From: a virus
Direction: 5' to 3' (one strand)
Length of the DNA: 54,406 bases
IMG/VR virus record: IMGVR_UViG_3300028592_000014
Span: 1-54,406 of that record
A program made the translations under genes and the position numbers. The notes beneath the pieces were generated by a model, which ran no database searches, was not told where the DNA came from, and saw nothing but the letters and a program-made list of their open reading frames with translations. Positions within the stretch are counted from its first letter, which is position 1; every line of letters begins with the position of its first letter. This document shows, piece after piece, positions 1 to 7,622 of the stretch.

Positions 1-231
1 CACTCCTTGGCTCTCACTTGTGCAGCCACGAAGGTTACGTGCCTCATGATCTAGGAGTAACCCCAGGTTCTCGACCAGATCGCCACGAGACCTATGCGGA
101 GCACTATCCAGACGGCTACGAAATGGAGTTTGTGCCAGCCGATGAAGTGGATTCGCACGACGGATTGAATCTTGCATTCCAGCGCAACAAAGCCGCCGCC
201 CCCTCCCAATCAGATAGCGGGAGCAATCATG
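1..231 (+). repeat. Copy A of a 230-bp near-identical duplication (copy B at 41189-41419)
   Basis: Aligned by eye, this stretch matches 41189-41419 with about seven substitutions and no gap. Identity stops abruptly at the ATG of the next gene, around 230. It covers the C-terminal coding part of an ead-type gene. Because the copies are not identical they are not terminal repeats of an assembly. They look like homologous accessory genes from related phages. Confidence 0.9.
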
Positions 232-239
232 AAACTTAA
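3..239 (+). CDS. Ead-type hypothetical protein, C-terminal part (5' end outside window)
   Basis: The reading frame is open to the window edge and ends at TAA 239. The visible 78 residues match the C-terminal part of the protein at 41110-41424 almost residue for residue (for example CSHEGYVPHDLGV and HYPDGYEMEFVPADEV), so the true start lies upstream. No enzymatic motif is visible. In the paralogue the gene sits in a run of overlapping small accessory genes, so this fragment is probably the last gene of a similar run at the left end of prophage 1. Function unknown. Confidence 0.75.
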   Translation, partial: LLGSHLCSHEGYVPHDLGVTPGSRPDRHETYAEHYPDGYEMEFVPADEVDSHDGLNLAFQRNKAAAPSQSDSGSNHET

Positions 240-319
240 AGCACTCCCCTCGATAAACCGGCCCTGCAAAGAGGCTGCGGTAACATTCGCGCTCGCATTA
301 ATGGATGATATTAAAAACC

Positions 320-1882
320 ATGACAATAACGCAGATAACCAGGGCGGCGCTCTACCTCCGGAGCAGCAAAGACCGAAGCGACGTATCAATCGACGCACAG
401 CGGAGGCAGTTGCAGCAACTAGCATCTGATCGCGGCTTTACCATCGTTGCCGAGTTCGCCGACGCGGTTGAATCCGGCAAAGACGAATTACGGGAAGGTT
501 TCCAAAAGTTACTTACTGCCATGCGCAACAAGCGGCGCGGGTGGGACACTCTCCTGATTCTCGACACATCGCGGCTTGCACGACGTCGGCATATCTCCCT
601 CGTCTTCGAAGAGGTCGAGGCTAAAAAGCATGGTGTACGGGTGGTGTACAAGTCCCTGCCTGACTCCGACCCGATTACCGAAATGCTTCTGAAATCCATT
701 CTTCAGGCAATGGACGAATGGCACAGTCTCACCAGCAAACAAAAGGGCTTGGCCGGAATGGCTGAGAACGTGCGGCAAGGCTGGCGTGCTGGCGGGCGGG
801 CGCCGATCGGCTACCAGCTCGAACACGTCGAGACAGGAGCAATGCGGGAAGGTGCGCCGGTACGCAAAAGCAAGCTGGTTCCGTCCGAAGACGCCGGCAT
901 GATGAAAACCTATCTGACGTTGCGAGCCAAGGGCGTGAACCGACCGAATGCGGCGGGTAAGGTAGGGCTGAAGGCATCGCCGAGCACCTTGGTCGGCATC
1001 GAGTGGAACGCCCTCACCTATGCCGGGCATACCGCTTGGAATGTCAGACATGAGCATGGACCGAGCGGGTATGCCGGAGGCGTCAAGCGGCGACCGCGCT
1101 CAGAATGGGTCATCCAGAAGAATACCCACGAGGCACTGATTACCGACGAGGAAGCCGAAATACTGCTGGTGCGGCTTGAATCGTTCGATCGTGGGCACCA
1201 CTCGCATGCCGACTACCTGCTGACCGGATTGCTGAAATGCCCCACAGGAAACAACTGGCGCGGCTCGGACGGTGGCGACGGCGGTTATTACCGGCTCGGG
1301 AAGGGGAAGCGGGTCAAAGCCAATACGGTGGAATCCGCGGTGCTCACCCAGGTTGTAGAGGACATGCGCACACCGGATTTCATCGAAGAACTGACGGCAG
1401 CGGCGCGCCAGCAGTTTGACGATCGACGCAAGGATGACGCCCTGCCAGCAATGAAAAGGGATGCCGCCGACCTGGAGCGCCGCATCAAACGGCTTACCGA
1501 AATGCTGTCAGACACCGCAAGGCCGGAACCGCTCCTGCGCCAGATCGAGGATTACGACGGGCAGCGCACGGCAATGCTGGTCGAGATCGAAAAGCGGGAA
1601 GAAGAAGCAAAGCAGGTTGCCAAAGTGAAAGCCTTAGCCGCGCCCCAAGTCGCGCGCATGCTAAACCTGATTGCTGAAGAATTCGATGAACTGGATAGGG
1701 AAAAACTTCGTGATCTTTTGAAAGGATTGGTTGAACAGGTCGTTTTAGACGACACTGCTCAAACTTTCCAGATCACTTACCGGTTAGCTGCTGCTACCGG
1801 TCTTAGAATGGCGTCCCCACGGAAAGACGAATCTATGACCGGGATTTTCACACATAAGCGGCGCATGCTGAAGCGAGCGTAG
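320..1882 (+). CDS. Large serine recombinase, zinc-ribbon cysteines mostly missing
   Basis: A 520-residue large serine recombinase. Catalytic Ser16 lies in YLRSS (residues 12-16), followed by the resolvase-type segment LDTSRLAR (81-88). A recombinase domain follows (about 155-260, with GRAPIGY), then the region where the zinc ribbon is expected (about 300-340), and a charged coiled-coil tail (about 370-460). The ribbon has only one cysteine (LKCPTG, Cys307) instead of the usual four, so the zinc fold is degenerate or replaced. ATG 320 is preferred over ATG 305 because the protein then begins just before the first beta strand; neither has a strong ribosome site. It could be an integrase, invertase or cargo-element recombinase. 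Prophage 1 also has a tyrosine integrase, so its role in integration is uncertain. Confidence 0.9.
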   Translation: MTITQITRAALYLRSSKDRSDVSIDAQRRQLQQLASDRGFTIVAEFADAVESGKDELREGFQKLLTAMRNKRRGWDTLLILDTSRLARRRHISLVFEEVEAKKHGVRVVYKSLPDSDPITEMLLKSILQAMDEWHSLTSKQKGLAGMAENVRQGWRAGGRAPIGYQLEHVETGAMREGAPVRKSKLVPSEDAGMMKTYLTLRAKGVNRPNAAGKVGLKASPSTLVGIEWNALTYAGHTAWNVRHEHGPSGYAGGVKRRPRSEWVIQKNTHEALITDEEAEILLVRLESFDRGHHSHADYLLTGLLKCPTGNNWRGSDGGDGGYYRLGKGKRVKANTVESAVLTQVVEDMRTPDFIEELTAAARQQFDDRRKDDALPAMKRDAADLERRIKRLTEMLSDTARPEPLLRQIEDYDGQRTAMLVEIEKREEEAKQVAKVKALAAPQVARMLNLIAEEFDELDREKLRDLLKGLVEQVVLDDTAQTFQITYRLAAATGLRMASPRKDESMTGIFTHKRRMLKRA

Positions 1883-1912
1883 AATTCTATCACTACCAAA
1901 ATGGAGCGAAAA

Positions 1913-2134
1913 ATGACCGAAGACCAAGCCAACCGAATAACCGCCCTCGCAATTGATGTCGAGAGAAAGCGGAATAGGTACGAATTGTTGGCGGGAAGAA
2001 ACGCCGCCAATATGAACAGGGAGGAGCGAGAAAGGGCGACGGCAGCCTACCATCTCACACATGCTGAATATATTGAGGCAGAAGCATTGCTGATGAGCGC
2101 AAAGCTATCGGTTATCGACGCCCCTGCCGTCTGA
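1913..2134 (+). CDS. Small charged hypothetical protein behind the recombinase
   Basis: A 73-residue, mostly helical, Glu/Arg/Ala-rich protein (MTEDQANRITALAID at the start). The start at 1913 is chosen because GGAG lies six bases upstream; the in-frame ATG at 1901 would overlap that site. It follows the recombinase by 30 bases in the same direction and converges with the nuclease gene, the stops overlapping by 23 bases. No family recognised. Its position allows a role as a small accessory or directionality partner of the recombinase, but nothing in the sequence shows this. Confidence 0.65.
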   Translation: MTEDQANRITALAIDVERKRNRYELLAGRNAANMNREERERATAAYHLTHAEYIEAEALLMSAKLSVIDAPAV

Positions 2135-2558
2135 ATTCCCAAGGCGGCACCGGCTCAGCATCAGCCCACAGACCGCGCCGCCCTTCCCTTGCTTGATCCT
2201 GCAGTGCTGACAACGCCCGGTCCTTATTGTATTTCTTGTACACCCAGGCAAAGCCGCGCTCGACCTGGGCGCGGTTCACGTCGACGCCGTTGCAGGTGAC
2301 AACCGCCACAGTTCGCCCGTATCGGTCGACATCCTGAACGCGGTAATCAGCATCCTTTTTCCAGCAGAGGTCAGACAGGGATTGCTTTGAGCGCTGGCCG
2401 AACGCCTGGGCTTTCTCCGGTGCATCAATGTTGGCAAGCCGGACCTTCAGCGGCTTTTGGTCGACCAGGAGAGTAAGGGTATCGCCGTCGGCAATCCCGA
2501 TGACTTGGTGAGCTTGAGCAGGGATTGCGATGGTTAGGGCGAGGAGGAAATATTTCAT
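2112..2558 (-). CDS. Secreted staphylococcal-nuclease-like (thermonuclease) protein
   Basis: A 148-residue SNase-fold nuclease with a Sec signal peptide (MKYFLLALTIAIPAQA, cleavage likely after residue 16). The catalytic signature is intact: DGDT (24-27), VRLANIDAPE with Arg40, Asp45 and Glu48, and DRYGR with Arg82. Members of the family cut DNA and RNA with calcium. It is the last gene of the late minus operon, just after Rz/Rz1, so it would be made at lysis and exported to the periplasm. It may degrade host or extracellular DNA during lysis, or be a cargo gene; that is inference. Two cysteine residues (Cys65 and Cys89) could form a disulphide. Confidence 0.88.
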   Translation of the reverse strand: MKYFLLALTIAIPAQAHQVIGIADGDTLTLLVDQKPLKVRLANIDAPEKAQAFGQRSKQSLSDLCWKKDADYRVQDVDRYGRTVAVVTCNGVDVNRAQVERGFAWVYKKYNKDRALSALQDQAREGRRGLWADAEPVPPWEFRRQGRR

Positions 2559-2567
2559 GCGGGGATT

Positions 2568-2819
2568 TTACTTCGGCCAAGCCTCCACAGTTCGCGCATG
2601 ACGGATTTTGCAATCAGCGTATGCTGGCAGAACCTCGTCAATGATCCAATCCAGCCAAGCGTCATAATCCGCCGTTTCAGGGTTTTCTAGCGTTCGACAC
2701 GGTGCCGACAGTCCCGAGTCCAGCGGCGGCTTTGTTGGTGGCGTCAACAGCGGCGGCGAGGCTGCGCACGCGGACAGTATCAGGGCGGCAATCAGGAGGG
2801 AGAGGCTTTGCGTTCGCAT
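2568..2819 (-). CDS. Rz1-like outer-membrane spanin lipoprotein
   Basis: An 83-residue lipoprotein with lipobox LSAC (residues 15-18) after a short hydrophobic stretch, then a proline-rich segment (PPLLTPPTKPP). Both features are typical of the o-spanin Rz1. It overlaps the end of the Rz gene by 143 bases in another frame, the usual Rz/Rz1 arrangement. It should pair with the inner-membrane spanin to fuse inner and outer membranes in the last step of lysis. It is longer than lambda Rz1, with an extra C-terminal part (DYDAWLDWIIDEVLPAYADC) resembling other phage lipoproteins. Confidence 0.8.
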   Translation of the reverse strand: MRTQSLSLLIAALILSACAASPPLLTPPTKPPLDSGLSAPCRTLENPETADYDAWLDWIIDEVLPAYADCKIRHARTVEAWPK

Positions 2820-3099
2820 TTTTCAGATCCTTTTTAATATCGGCGAGCTGAGTATTCACAGCGAAGAATTCAATCCCCGCGCCGTCGGCAGCATCCTTGA
2901 TCTTCTTCGCGGCTTCGGCCAGGTCGGTGAGCGCGGCTTGTGCCTGGTCTGCGCGATCGCTTGCCCGATCAGCCTTGATACTCGAAATCTCGGCATCGAG
3001 TCGCCAGCCGTTTGCAGTCCAACCACTACCGAAGCCGATAGCCACAGCGAGCGCGCCGCCGACGAGCAGCGCCAGCGGGTTGAGTGTCAGCGGACTCAT
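2677..3099 (-). CDS. Rz-like inner-membrane spanin
   Basis: A 140-residue protein with one N-terminal membrane segment (LALLVGGALAVAIGFGSGW, about residues 8-27). A helical, Asp/Ala/Lys-rich periplasmic part follows (about 30-100), probably a coiled coil. This is the layout of the i-spanin Rz. The start overlaps the endolysin stop by four bases (ATGA), and the 3' part overlaps Rz1. No sequence motif beyond topology and gene order supports the call. Confidence 0.75.
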   Translation of the reverse strand: MSPLTLNPLALLVGGALAVAIGFGSGWTANGWRLDAEISSIKADRASDRADQAQAALTDLAEAAKKIKDAADGAGIEFFAVNTQLADIKKDLKNANAKPLPPDCRPDTVRVRSLAAAVDATNKAAAGLGTVGTVSNARKP

Positions 3100-3593
3100 G
3101 ACTCACCCCGCGCCGCGCTATCGGCGGCAGTCCAGTTTGCCGCCCAAGTCTGGGGATGTGGCTTTCCCGGACGCCATGCGCTGATGTACTGCTGCCAGCC
3201 TTGATCGGCAGTAACCGGGAGCGATGACGGCAAGGTATAGATCAGCAGCCGCGCCGCTGTAGCCGCCACGATGTCTTGATAGCGCATCGCTTCCCACAAT
3301 CCGGCGTCGGTCGGCACCACGTTGTAGTCGGCGCATACCCGCTTCATGTGGTTTGTGGTGCTGCGATTGGTCAGCACCTCACGACAACCTCCAGCGCGCT
3401 CGAACTGCCAGAACGATGATGCAGGGCCGGATTCAGTCCCGCCGACAACCTGACGTCGATGCCGCAGTCCGGATTCCTGCAGCGCGATGGCCAGGAGAAA
3501 ACGCCGCGCCTCGAACGAATCCTTGATACCCGATCCGGCTAGATCAGCCAGCGCCGGCACAATCGCTGTCTTGAGTAAGCGTAGAGGCGTCAT
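3096..3593 (-). CDS. Putative endolysin, lytic-transglycosylase/muramidase type
   Basis: A 165-residue protein lying between the holin and the spanins. The segment FLLAIALQESGLRHR holds a glutamate (Glu40) in the place and context of the catalytic Glu of SLT/goose-type lysozymes, and GPASSFWQFE (56-65) fits the downstream GPxGxxQ-like strand. No signal peptide or anchor is visible, so release through the holin is expected. The gene overlaps the holin stop by ATGA and has GGAGGG upstream of the start. The family is not certain; it could be a phage-specific lysozyme. Confidence 0.65.
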   Translation of the reverse strand: MTPLRLLKTAIVPALADLAGSGIKDSFEARRFLLAIALQESGLRHRRQVVGGTESGPASSFWQFERAGGCREVLTNRSTTNHMKRVCADYNVVPTDAGLWEAMRYQDIVAATAARLLIYTLPSSLPVTADQGWQQYISAWRPGKPHPQTWAANWTAADSAARGES

Positions 3594-3940
3594 GACTTGC
3601 CCTCCTCGTCCGAGTTCTTACCGCTGTCCGAGCGCGGAAACTTCGTCTCAAAGAACCCTTCGAGCTGGAACAGTGCGCGGCTTCCCATATGACCGGCTAT
3701 GCCGACGAATGCAGCGGTAGCCAACGGCGCGAACCCCGACCACTCGCACAGGTAGAACGTCAGCACGCCGGCGAAAGCGGACGTGAATAGCTCTCCGAAC
3801 AATTCGGCTACGTTGAATGCCCGCGCATGCCCATCCTTGACCTTTCGGATAAACGACACGGCGCCGCCCAAGGCAGACAGGCCGAACACCCACAGGTAAG
3901 TCAGGACCGAGTAGGTTTCTGGTGATTTTTCTGGCGGCAT
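3590..3940 (-). CDS. Holin-like membrane protein
   Basis: A 116-residue protein with two or three hydrophobic segments (VLTYLWVFGLSALGGAVSFI; LFTSAFAGVLTFYLC; PLATAAFVGIAGHMG) and a charged C-terminus. The layout resembles LydA/phage holin family proteins. The start at 3940 is chosen because GGAG lies five bases upstream; the in-frame ATG at 3952 has no site. It opens the lysis cluster holin-endolysin-Rz-Rz1-nuclease, whose genes overlap by four bases each. A rho-independent terminator just upstream separates it from the virion genes. Confidence 0.75.
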   Translation of the reverse strand: MPPEKSPETYSVLTYLWVFGLSALGGAVSFIRKVKDGHARAFNVAELFGELFTSAFAGVLTFYLCEWSGFAPLATAAFVGIAGHMGSRALFQLEGFFETKFPRSDSGKNSDEEGKS

Positions 3941-3955
3941 CTTCACTCCCATAAA

Positions 3956-3977
3956 GAAAAACCCGCTCGCGGCGGGT
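3956..3977 (-). terminator. Rho-independent terminator between virion and lysis genes
   Basis: On the minus strand the stem ACCCGC/GCGGGT (pairing 3961-3966 with 3972-3977, loop of five) is followed by a run of T. It lies after the injection-protein gene and just before the holin, so lysis genes need read-through or their own start. Confidence 0.8.
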
Positions 3978-4008
3978 GTGTTGTTCTGACTTGTATAATG
4001 CGAAGACT

Positions 4009-4095
4009 ATGCGCGAATACGGAATCGATCCCATACAGCTCGGCGCGGTCATCGCTGGCATCGTGACCGCGTGGCTCAACTCACGGAAAAAGTAG
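4009..4095 (+). CDS. Possible 28-residue plus-strand membrane peptide
   Basis: A short frame MREYGIDPIQLGAVIAGI... with one hydrophobic stretch (LGAVIAGIVTAWL) and a basic end (NSRKK). A perfect TATAAT lies at 3994-3999, only ten bases before the ATG, without a convincing -35 box. It runs against the late operon and overlaps the end of the 4081-6264 gene by 15 bases. There is no ribosome site, so it would be leaderless. It may be chance. Confidence 0.25.
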   Translation: MREYGIDPIQLGAVIAGIVTAWLNSRKK

Positions 4096-6264
4096 CCCTC
4101 TTTGCTCCCGCTCGTCTGGCTGCATGAATGCTGCTGGCGACATCAACAGGCCAGCCGGCGGCCTTGGCCCAAGCGGGATTTGAGACAGAAGCCCGCGCGG
4201 GACATCCATTGCCCTGTTTGCCTGCATCCCCACCGATATGTTTTGCGCTGGTCCAGAGATGTAGTTCCCAAAGGGTATCTTGCTCAACAGGGGGCTATTT
4301 GCGATCCGATCAAGCACCCCGGTAAGCGCCGCCGTGGTGTTTGAGTTGTTCACCGCCGAGCCGCGCGGCTGGAACTGCTCATAGCTGGCAACACGTCCGA
4401 TTGCTTTCAATTGCTGAATTTCCTGCGGATCGAACAGCAGCTCCAATTTTTGGTCGCCGATGCGCCTCAGGGCCTTATTAAGCGCCGACTGGCTAATGTT
4501 GGCCGCTTCGTCGGCAGCCCCATTAACTGCCTCGGACTTCAGATAACCAAGTACTTCCGACCTAATGGAATTACGCACGCCCTGGTTGTTACCAACAACA
4601 TCAAGCGTCGCCCGCAAGTCGCGCACGTTGGCATTCAGCACATGCTTTTGAAAGAACGCATCCGGCGCAGCGTCATCGATCGCGGCAGCCAAAGAGGGGG
4701 TTCTCTCGACCTGCTGCATGAAGCTGCGATTCGCCCCGCGCGCGGCGTTGAATGCGTCGATTGCCTCTTGGCCGATGTTCGGCCGTAGCTCTGCGGAGAC
4801 GCCGCCGGCCGGCTTGAGTTGAAACCCACCGTTGACGGCCGCAGGCGGTACGGCCGTATCTGCAATCAGCGGAGCATTATCCAGCGCCTGACGAATGAAC
4901 CCGAGCGCAGCACGCGCATTGCCATCGGTAGCGCCGCGCTGCGCATTGCCGATGATGGTTTTGAACTGCTCTGCAGTGTGGACATTCAACGGCACCCTGC
5001 CCGAGGCGAAATCGTTCATCATCGTGCGAATATTGTCCGGCACAAACGCACCTTTCAGATTGAAGTCGAGCAGGTTATTCGCCGTCGTGGAGAAGGCTTG
5101 CGGATCGAGCCTTGCGGCCCTTCCCTGTGAATCCTTGGCCGCGTTATAGAGGTTCGTGATTTCGCCCTGCTGCCGGGTGGCGTAACCGCCAAGCGTGTCG
5201 CGCAGCGTCTGGCCGGTCGCATATTGCCCTTGTGCTTGACCCGCGCCCAAGTCATTCAACCCGGAAATCAGTTGCCGATTGTTGGCATTCTCAACCTGGG
5301 CCAACTGCTGCGCTGCCGCATCCTTGCTGTTGGCGCCGATCTTCGCCAGATTCTTTTCTTGGGTGAGAGTTACCGGGTCAAGCGTCAGCGTACCGACGCG
5401 CGGCGTTGCGCCGGTCAGACGGTAATCGGCAAGTCTGCGGATTGCATCAGGAGACAGAACGCCATCCGAGCGCATTGCTTGCTGCACGTCGGTACGGATG
5501 CTGTTGCGAACATTGGCCGGCAGATCGGCAAACGACACGCCGCTATCTCTCAGCGCGTTATTGATCGTGACATCGACCTGCACATTTTGCGGCGCGACAC
5601 GATTGCGGAAAGCGTTTGCTGCGCTGGTGCCGACCTGCTGCACCTTGCTCAATGCCATAGGCGCGGTAATGCCAGCGGCGAGGGATGCGGCGAGCTGAGA
5701 ACCGTCATTGCCGCCAGTTTCGCGGGTGTAACCGCCGGCACCACCGGCAGCGGCTGCAGATGTCAACTGCGAACCAGGATTGCTTGCCAGTCCCTGAAGC
5801 GTCGCCTTCGTGACTCCCTCCGCACCCTGCGCCAGTCTCCCGGCGCCAGCAACCGGGACCATCGATCCAGCCATCAATCGCGCAGCATCGCCGACGACGC
5901 GCTCCGTCGAGTTCTGTGGAGTCGGCAGCCCGATCTTGTCTGCGGCATATTTGCCGATACCCGGCTTGATAGCCATCGAGTCAGGCAAGACGGCATTCAG
6001 GCCGGCACGAATCGGACTTGAGACAAACTCAAGTGCATCGCCGACGCCCTCGACAGCATGCCGCGCAGTCAATCCGACCTGACGCGGAATGTCCGCAATC
6101 TCGCGGTTCACGCGCTGGCCGAATGGTTCCTCCGGCTTTGGCGCTGCCTGCTGGCTGCCGAGTTGCGATTGCAGCATCTGGAACGCCTGCTCTTTGGTTG
6201 AGCCGTCCGGTCCGGTAACGCTGTATGTCTTGCCTTCCGGCGAAGTGAATTCGAAAGTGGGCAT
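4081..6264 (-). CDS. Putative internal virion / DNA-injection protein (727 aa)
   Basis: A 727-residue protein starting with a small beta domain (FEFTSPEGKTYSVTGPDG) followed by KEQAFQMLQSQL. This N-terminus occurs on injection-type and internal virion proteins of podoviruses. The middle is Ala/Gly/Gln-rich with hydrophobic glycine-rich patches (about residues 120-190), and the rest is helical. It is the last of three consecutive large proteins of this kind (with 6264-7619 and 7623-9389), matching the three ejected proteins of P22-like phages. It starts on TAATG, sharing one base with the upstream stop. Assigned by size, order and composition, not by a catalytic motif. Confidence 0.6.
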   Translation of the reverse strand: MPTFEFTSPEGKTYSVTGPDGSTKEQAFQMLQSQLGSQQAAPKPEEPFGQRVNREIADIPRQVGLTARHAVEGVGDALEFVSSPIRAGLNAVLPDSMAIKPGIGKYAADKIGLPTPQNSTERVVGDAARLMAGSMVPVAGAGRLAQGAEGVTKATLQGLASNPGSQLTSAAAAGGAGGYTRETGGNDGSQLAASLAAGITAPMALSKVQQVGTSAANAFRNRVAPQNVQVDVTINNALRDSGVSFADLPANVRNSIRTDVQQAMRSDGVLSPDAIRRLADYRLTGATPRVGTLTLDPVTLTQEKNLAKIGANSKDAAAQQLAQVENANNRQLISGLNDLGAGQAQGQYATGQTLRDTLGGYATRQQGEITNLYNAAKDSQGRAARLDPQAFSTTANNLLDFNLKGAFVPDNIRTMMNDFASGRVPLNVHTAEQFKTIIGNAQRGATDGNARAALGFIRQALDNAPLIADTAVPPAAVNGGFQLKPAGGVSAELRPNIGQEAIDAFNAARGANRSFMQQVERTPSLAAAIDDAAPDAFFQKHVLNANVRDLRATLDVVGNNQGVRNSIRSEVLGYLKSEAVNGAADEAANISQSALNKALRRIGDQKLELLFDPQEIQQLKAIGRVASYEQFQPRGSAVNNSNTTAALTGVLDRIANSPLLSKIPFGNYISGPAQNISVGMQANRAMDVPRGLLSQIPLGPRPPAGLLMSPAAFMQPDEREQRGLLFP

Positions 6265-7619
6265 TAAGGCTTCTCCGTTACGGTCCAGCCATTGGGTAGA
6301 TTGTTAGCAGCCGGCGGCGGGGCGATGCGCGAGCCTCCAGGGACGCCAGCCAAGGTTCCGTGGATCGCAGTTTGGCGATTTCGGCGCTTCTGCTCGATGA
6401 CCGCATCCGAGTCGCCCGGTTGTGGGAAGTATTGCTTATCCCCGTTAGCAAATTCAGCCGGCGAAATGACAGCGCCTGATTCTTTACGCAAGGCGGCATT
6501 AAGAAAGTTGCGCTTTGCCTGCTCGACCTTTTGTTGATTCGCCGATTGCGTCCAGTTGGTGGCGGTTCCGAAAACATCGGATAGTGTCCCACCCAGGCTT
6601 TCCGTCCCGAGTCCAAGCACGCGCCCGGCTCCCTCCGCGAAAGATTTGATGTTCCCGGATCGAAGAACACCTTGATCTTCTAGTGTGCTCAAGGTTTTGT
6701 CAGCCTCCTGCATGCGCGTACCAAACAGATTGTCTTTCGACTGCGCCTCTGTCAGCGGCTTGTCCGTCCTTGGAAGTGGGGCGCCGCCGGGACCAACACC
6801 GGGCGCATATTGCCCTGTCCTTGGATTGAAGGTGAACGGCTGGCCGTCTACCGTGACATGCTGGACGCGATCAGCGTTTTGCTGCGCCCTTTCCGCGTTC
6901 TGCTTGGACAGGTTGTAATTTGCCCACCCCAAGCTGTTGGATGCAATCGAATCCGGGGATCGCGTGTGCTGAAGCGTTACGCCCGTTTGCCCTGTGTAGG
7001 GATTCACGCCGACCGTCTGGCCGTTCAGATTCTGGAAGTCCAGCTTGTCACGCGGCAGATTGTTATCAAGGCGCTTGATGGTGCCGTTCTTCCCCACAAG
7101 GTAGGTAAATGGCTGGCCGGTTGTCGGATCGACCCCAACCTGTGGACTTGTGCCGAATTCTTCCTGCTGCTTCGCTAAAGTCCGCTGCAGTTCCAGCCCC
7201 TTGAGCGGGTCAATCCCCATCAGGGAAGACACAAAGCCCTGCGTGTCAAAGCTGGGCTGCATGCCTGGAATCCTGTCTGCATTGGCCTGCGTTGGCCCCT
7301 GCCCGTTGCTCAATGCCATTTGTTCGGGTGTGCGCATCGCATCCCGCCCGGCCTGCCTGATTGCCTCTGTTTCGCCGATTTGCCGTTCCATTTCGCCCAA
7401 GCGCATGTTGTTCACTCTGCGCTGAAAGGCGCTGTCCTGCGCGTTCTGCATCCCCTGCACGCCAGCCAGCAGCCCGCCCCCAAGAATCTGCCCAAGCGAC
7501 GAGGGCCGCGTCGAGGGCCCCGAACGGTCGAGAATAGCCGCCGCTGCCGACAGCAAGCCCATGTTCTGCGGATCGGCAAAGCCACCGAGTAAGCCGCCTT
7601 GATAGTCGAGTTTTGCCAT
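6264..7619 (-). CDS. Putative DNA-injection / internal virion protein (451 aa)
   Basis: A 451-residue protein with glycine/alanine-rich ends. A central repeat-like section has the pattern G-x-P-x-T-G-Q-x-x-T/Y (VDPTTGQPFTYLVG; VNPYTGQTGVTL; FNPRTGQYAPG). A conserved-looking C-terminal helix-turn follows (ALRKESGAVISPAEFANGD). The last motif is common in ejected virion proteins of short-tailed phages. AGG lies about six bases before the ATG at 7619. It sits in the injection-protein block just before the lysis genes. No enzyme motif is seen. Confidence 0.6.
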   Translation of the reverse strand: MAKLDYQGGLLGGFADPQNMGLLSAAAAILDRSGPSTRPSSLGQILGGGLLAGVQGMQNAQDSAFQRRVNNMRLGEMERQIGETEAIRQAGRDAMRTPEQMALSNGQGPTQANADRIPGMQPSFDTQGFVSSLMGIDPLKGLELQRTLAKQQEEFGTSPQVGVDPTTGQPFTYLVGKNGTIKRLDNNLPRDKLDFQNLNGQTVGVNPYTGQTGVTLQHTRSPDSIASNSLGWANYNLSKQNAERAQQNADRVQHVTVDGQPFTFNPRTGQYAPGVGPGGAPLPRTDKPLTEAQSKDNLFGTRMQEADKTLSTLEDQGVLRSGNIKSFAEGAGRVLGLGTESLGGTLSDVFGTATNWTQSANQQKVEQAKRNFLNAALRKESGAVISPAEFANGDKQYFPQPGDSDAVIEQKRRNRQTAIHGTLAGVPGGSRIAPPPAANNLPNGWTVTEKP

Positions 7620-7622
7620 GTC

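Noticed and set aside
229-429. A 66-residue gene between the first ead fragment and the recombinase
   Set aside because: It would overlap the recombinase catalytic domain by over 100 bases in another frame and has no supporting features.
5224-6021. A 265-residue plus-strand frame within the virion genes
   Set aside because: It is a complement shadow of the 727-residue protein; similar long shadows at 10538-11263, 12280-13065, 22088-22909 and 34178-35230 were dropped for the same reason.
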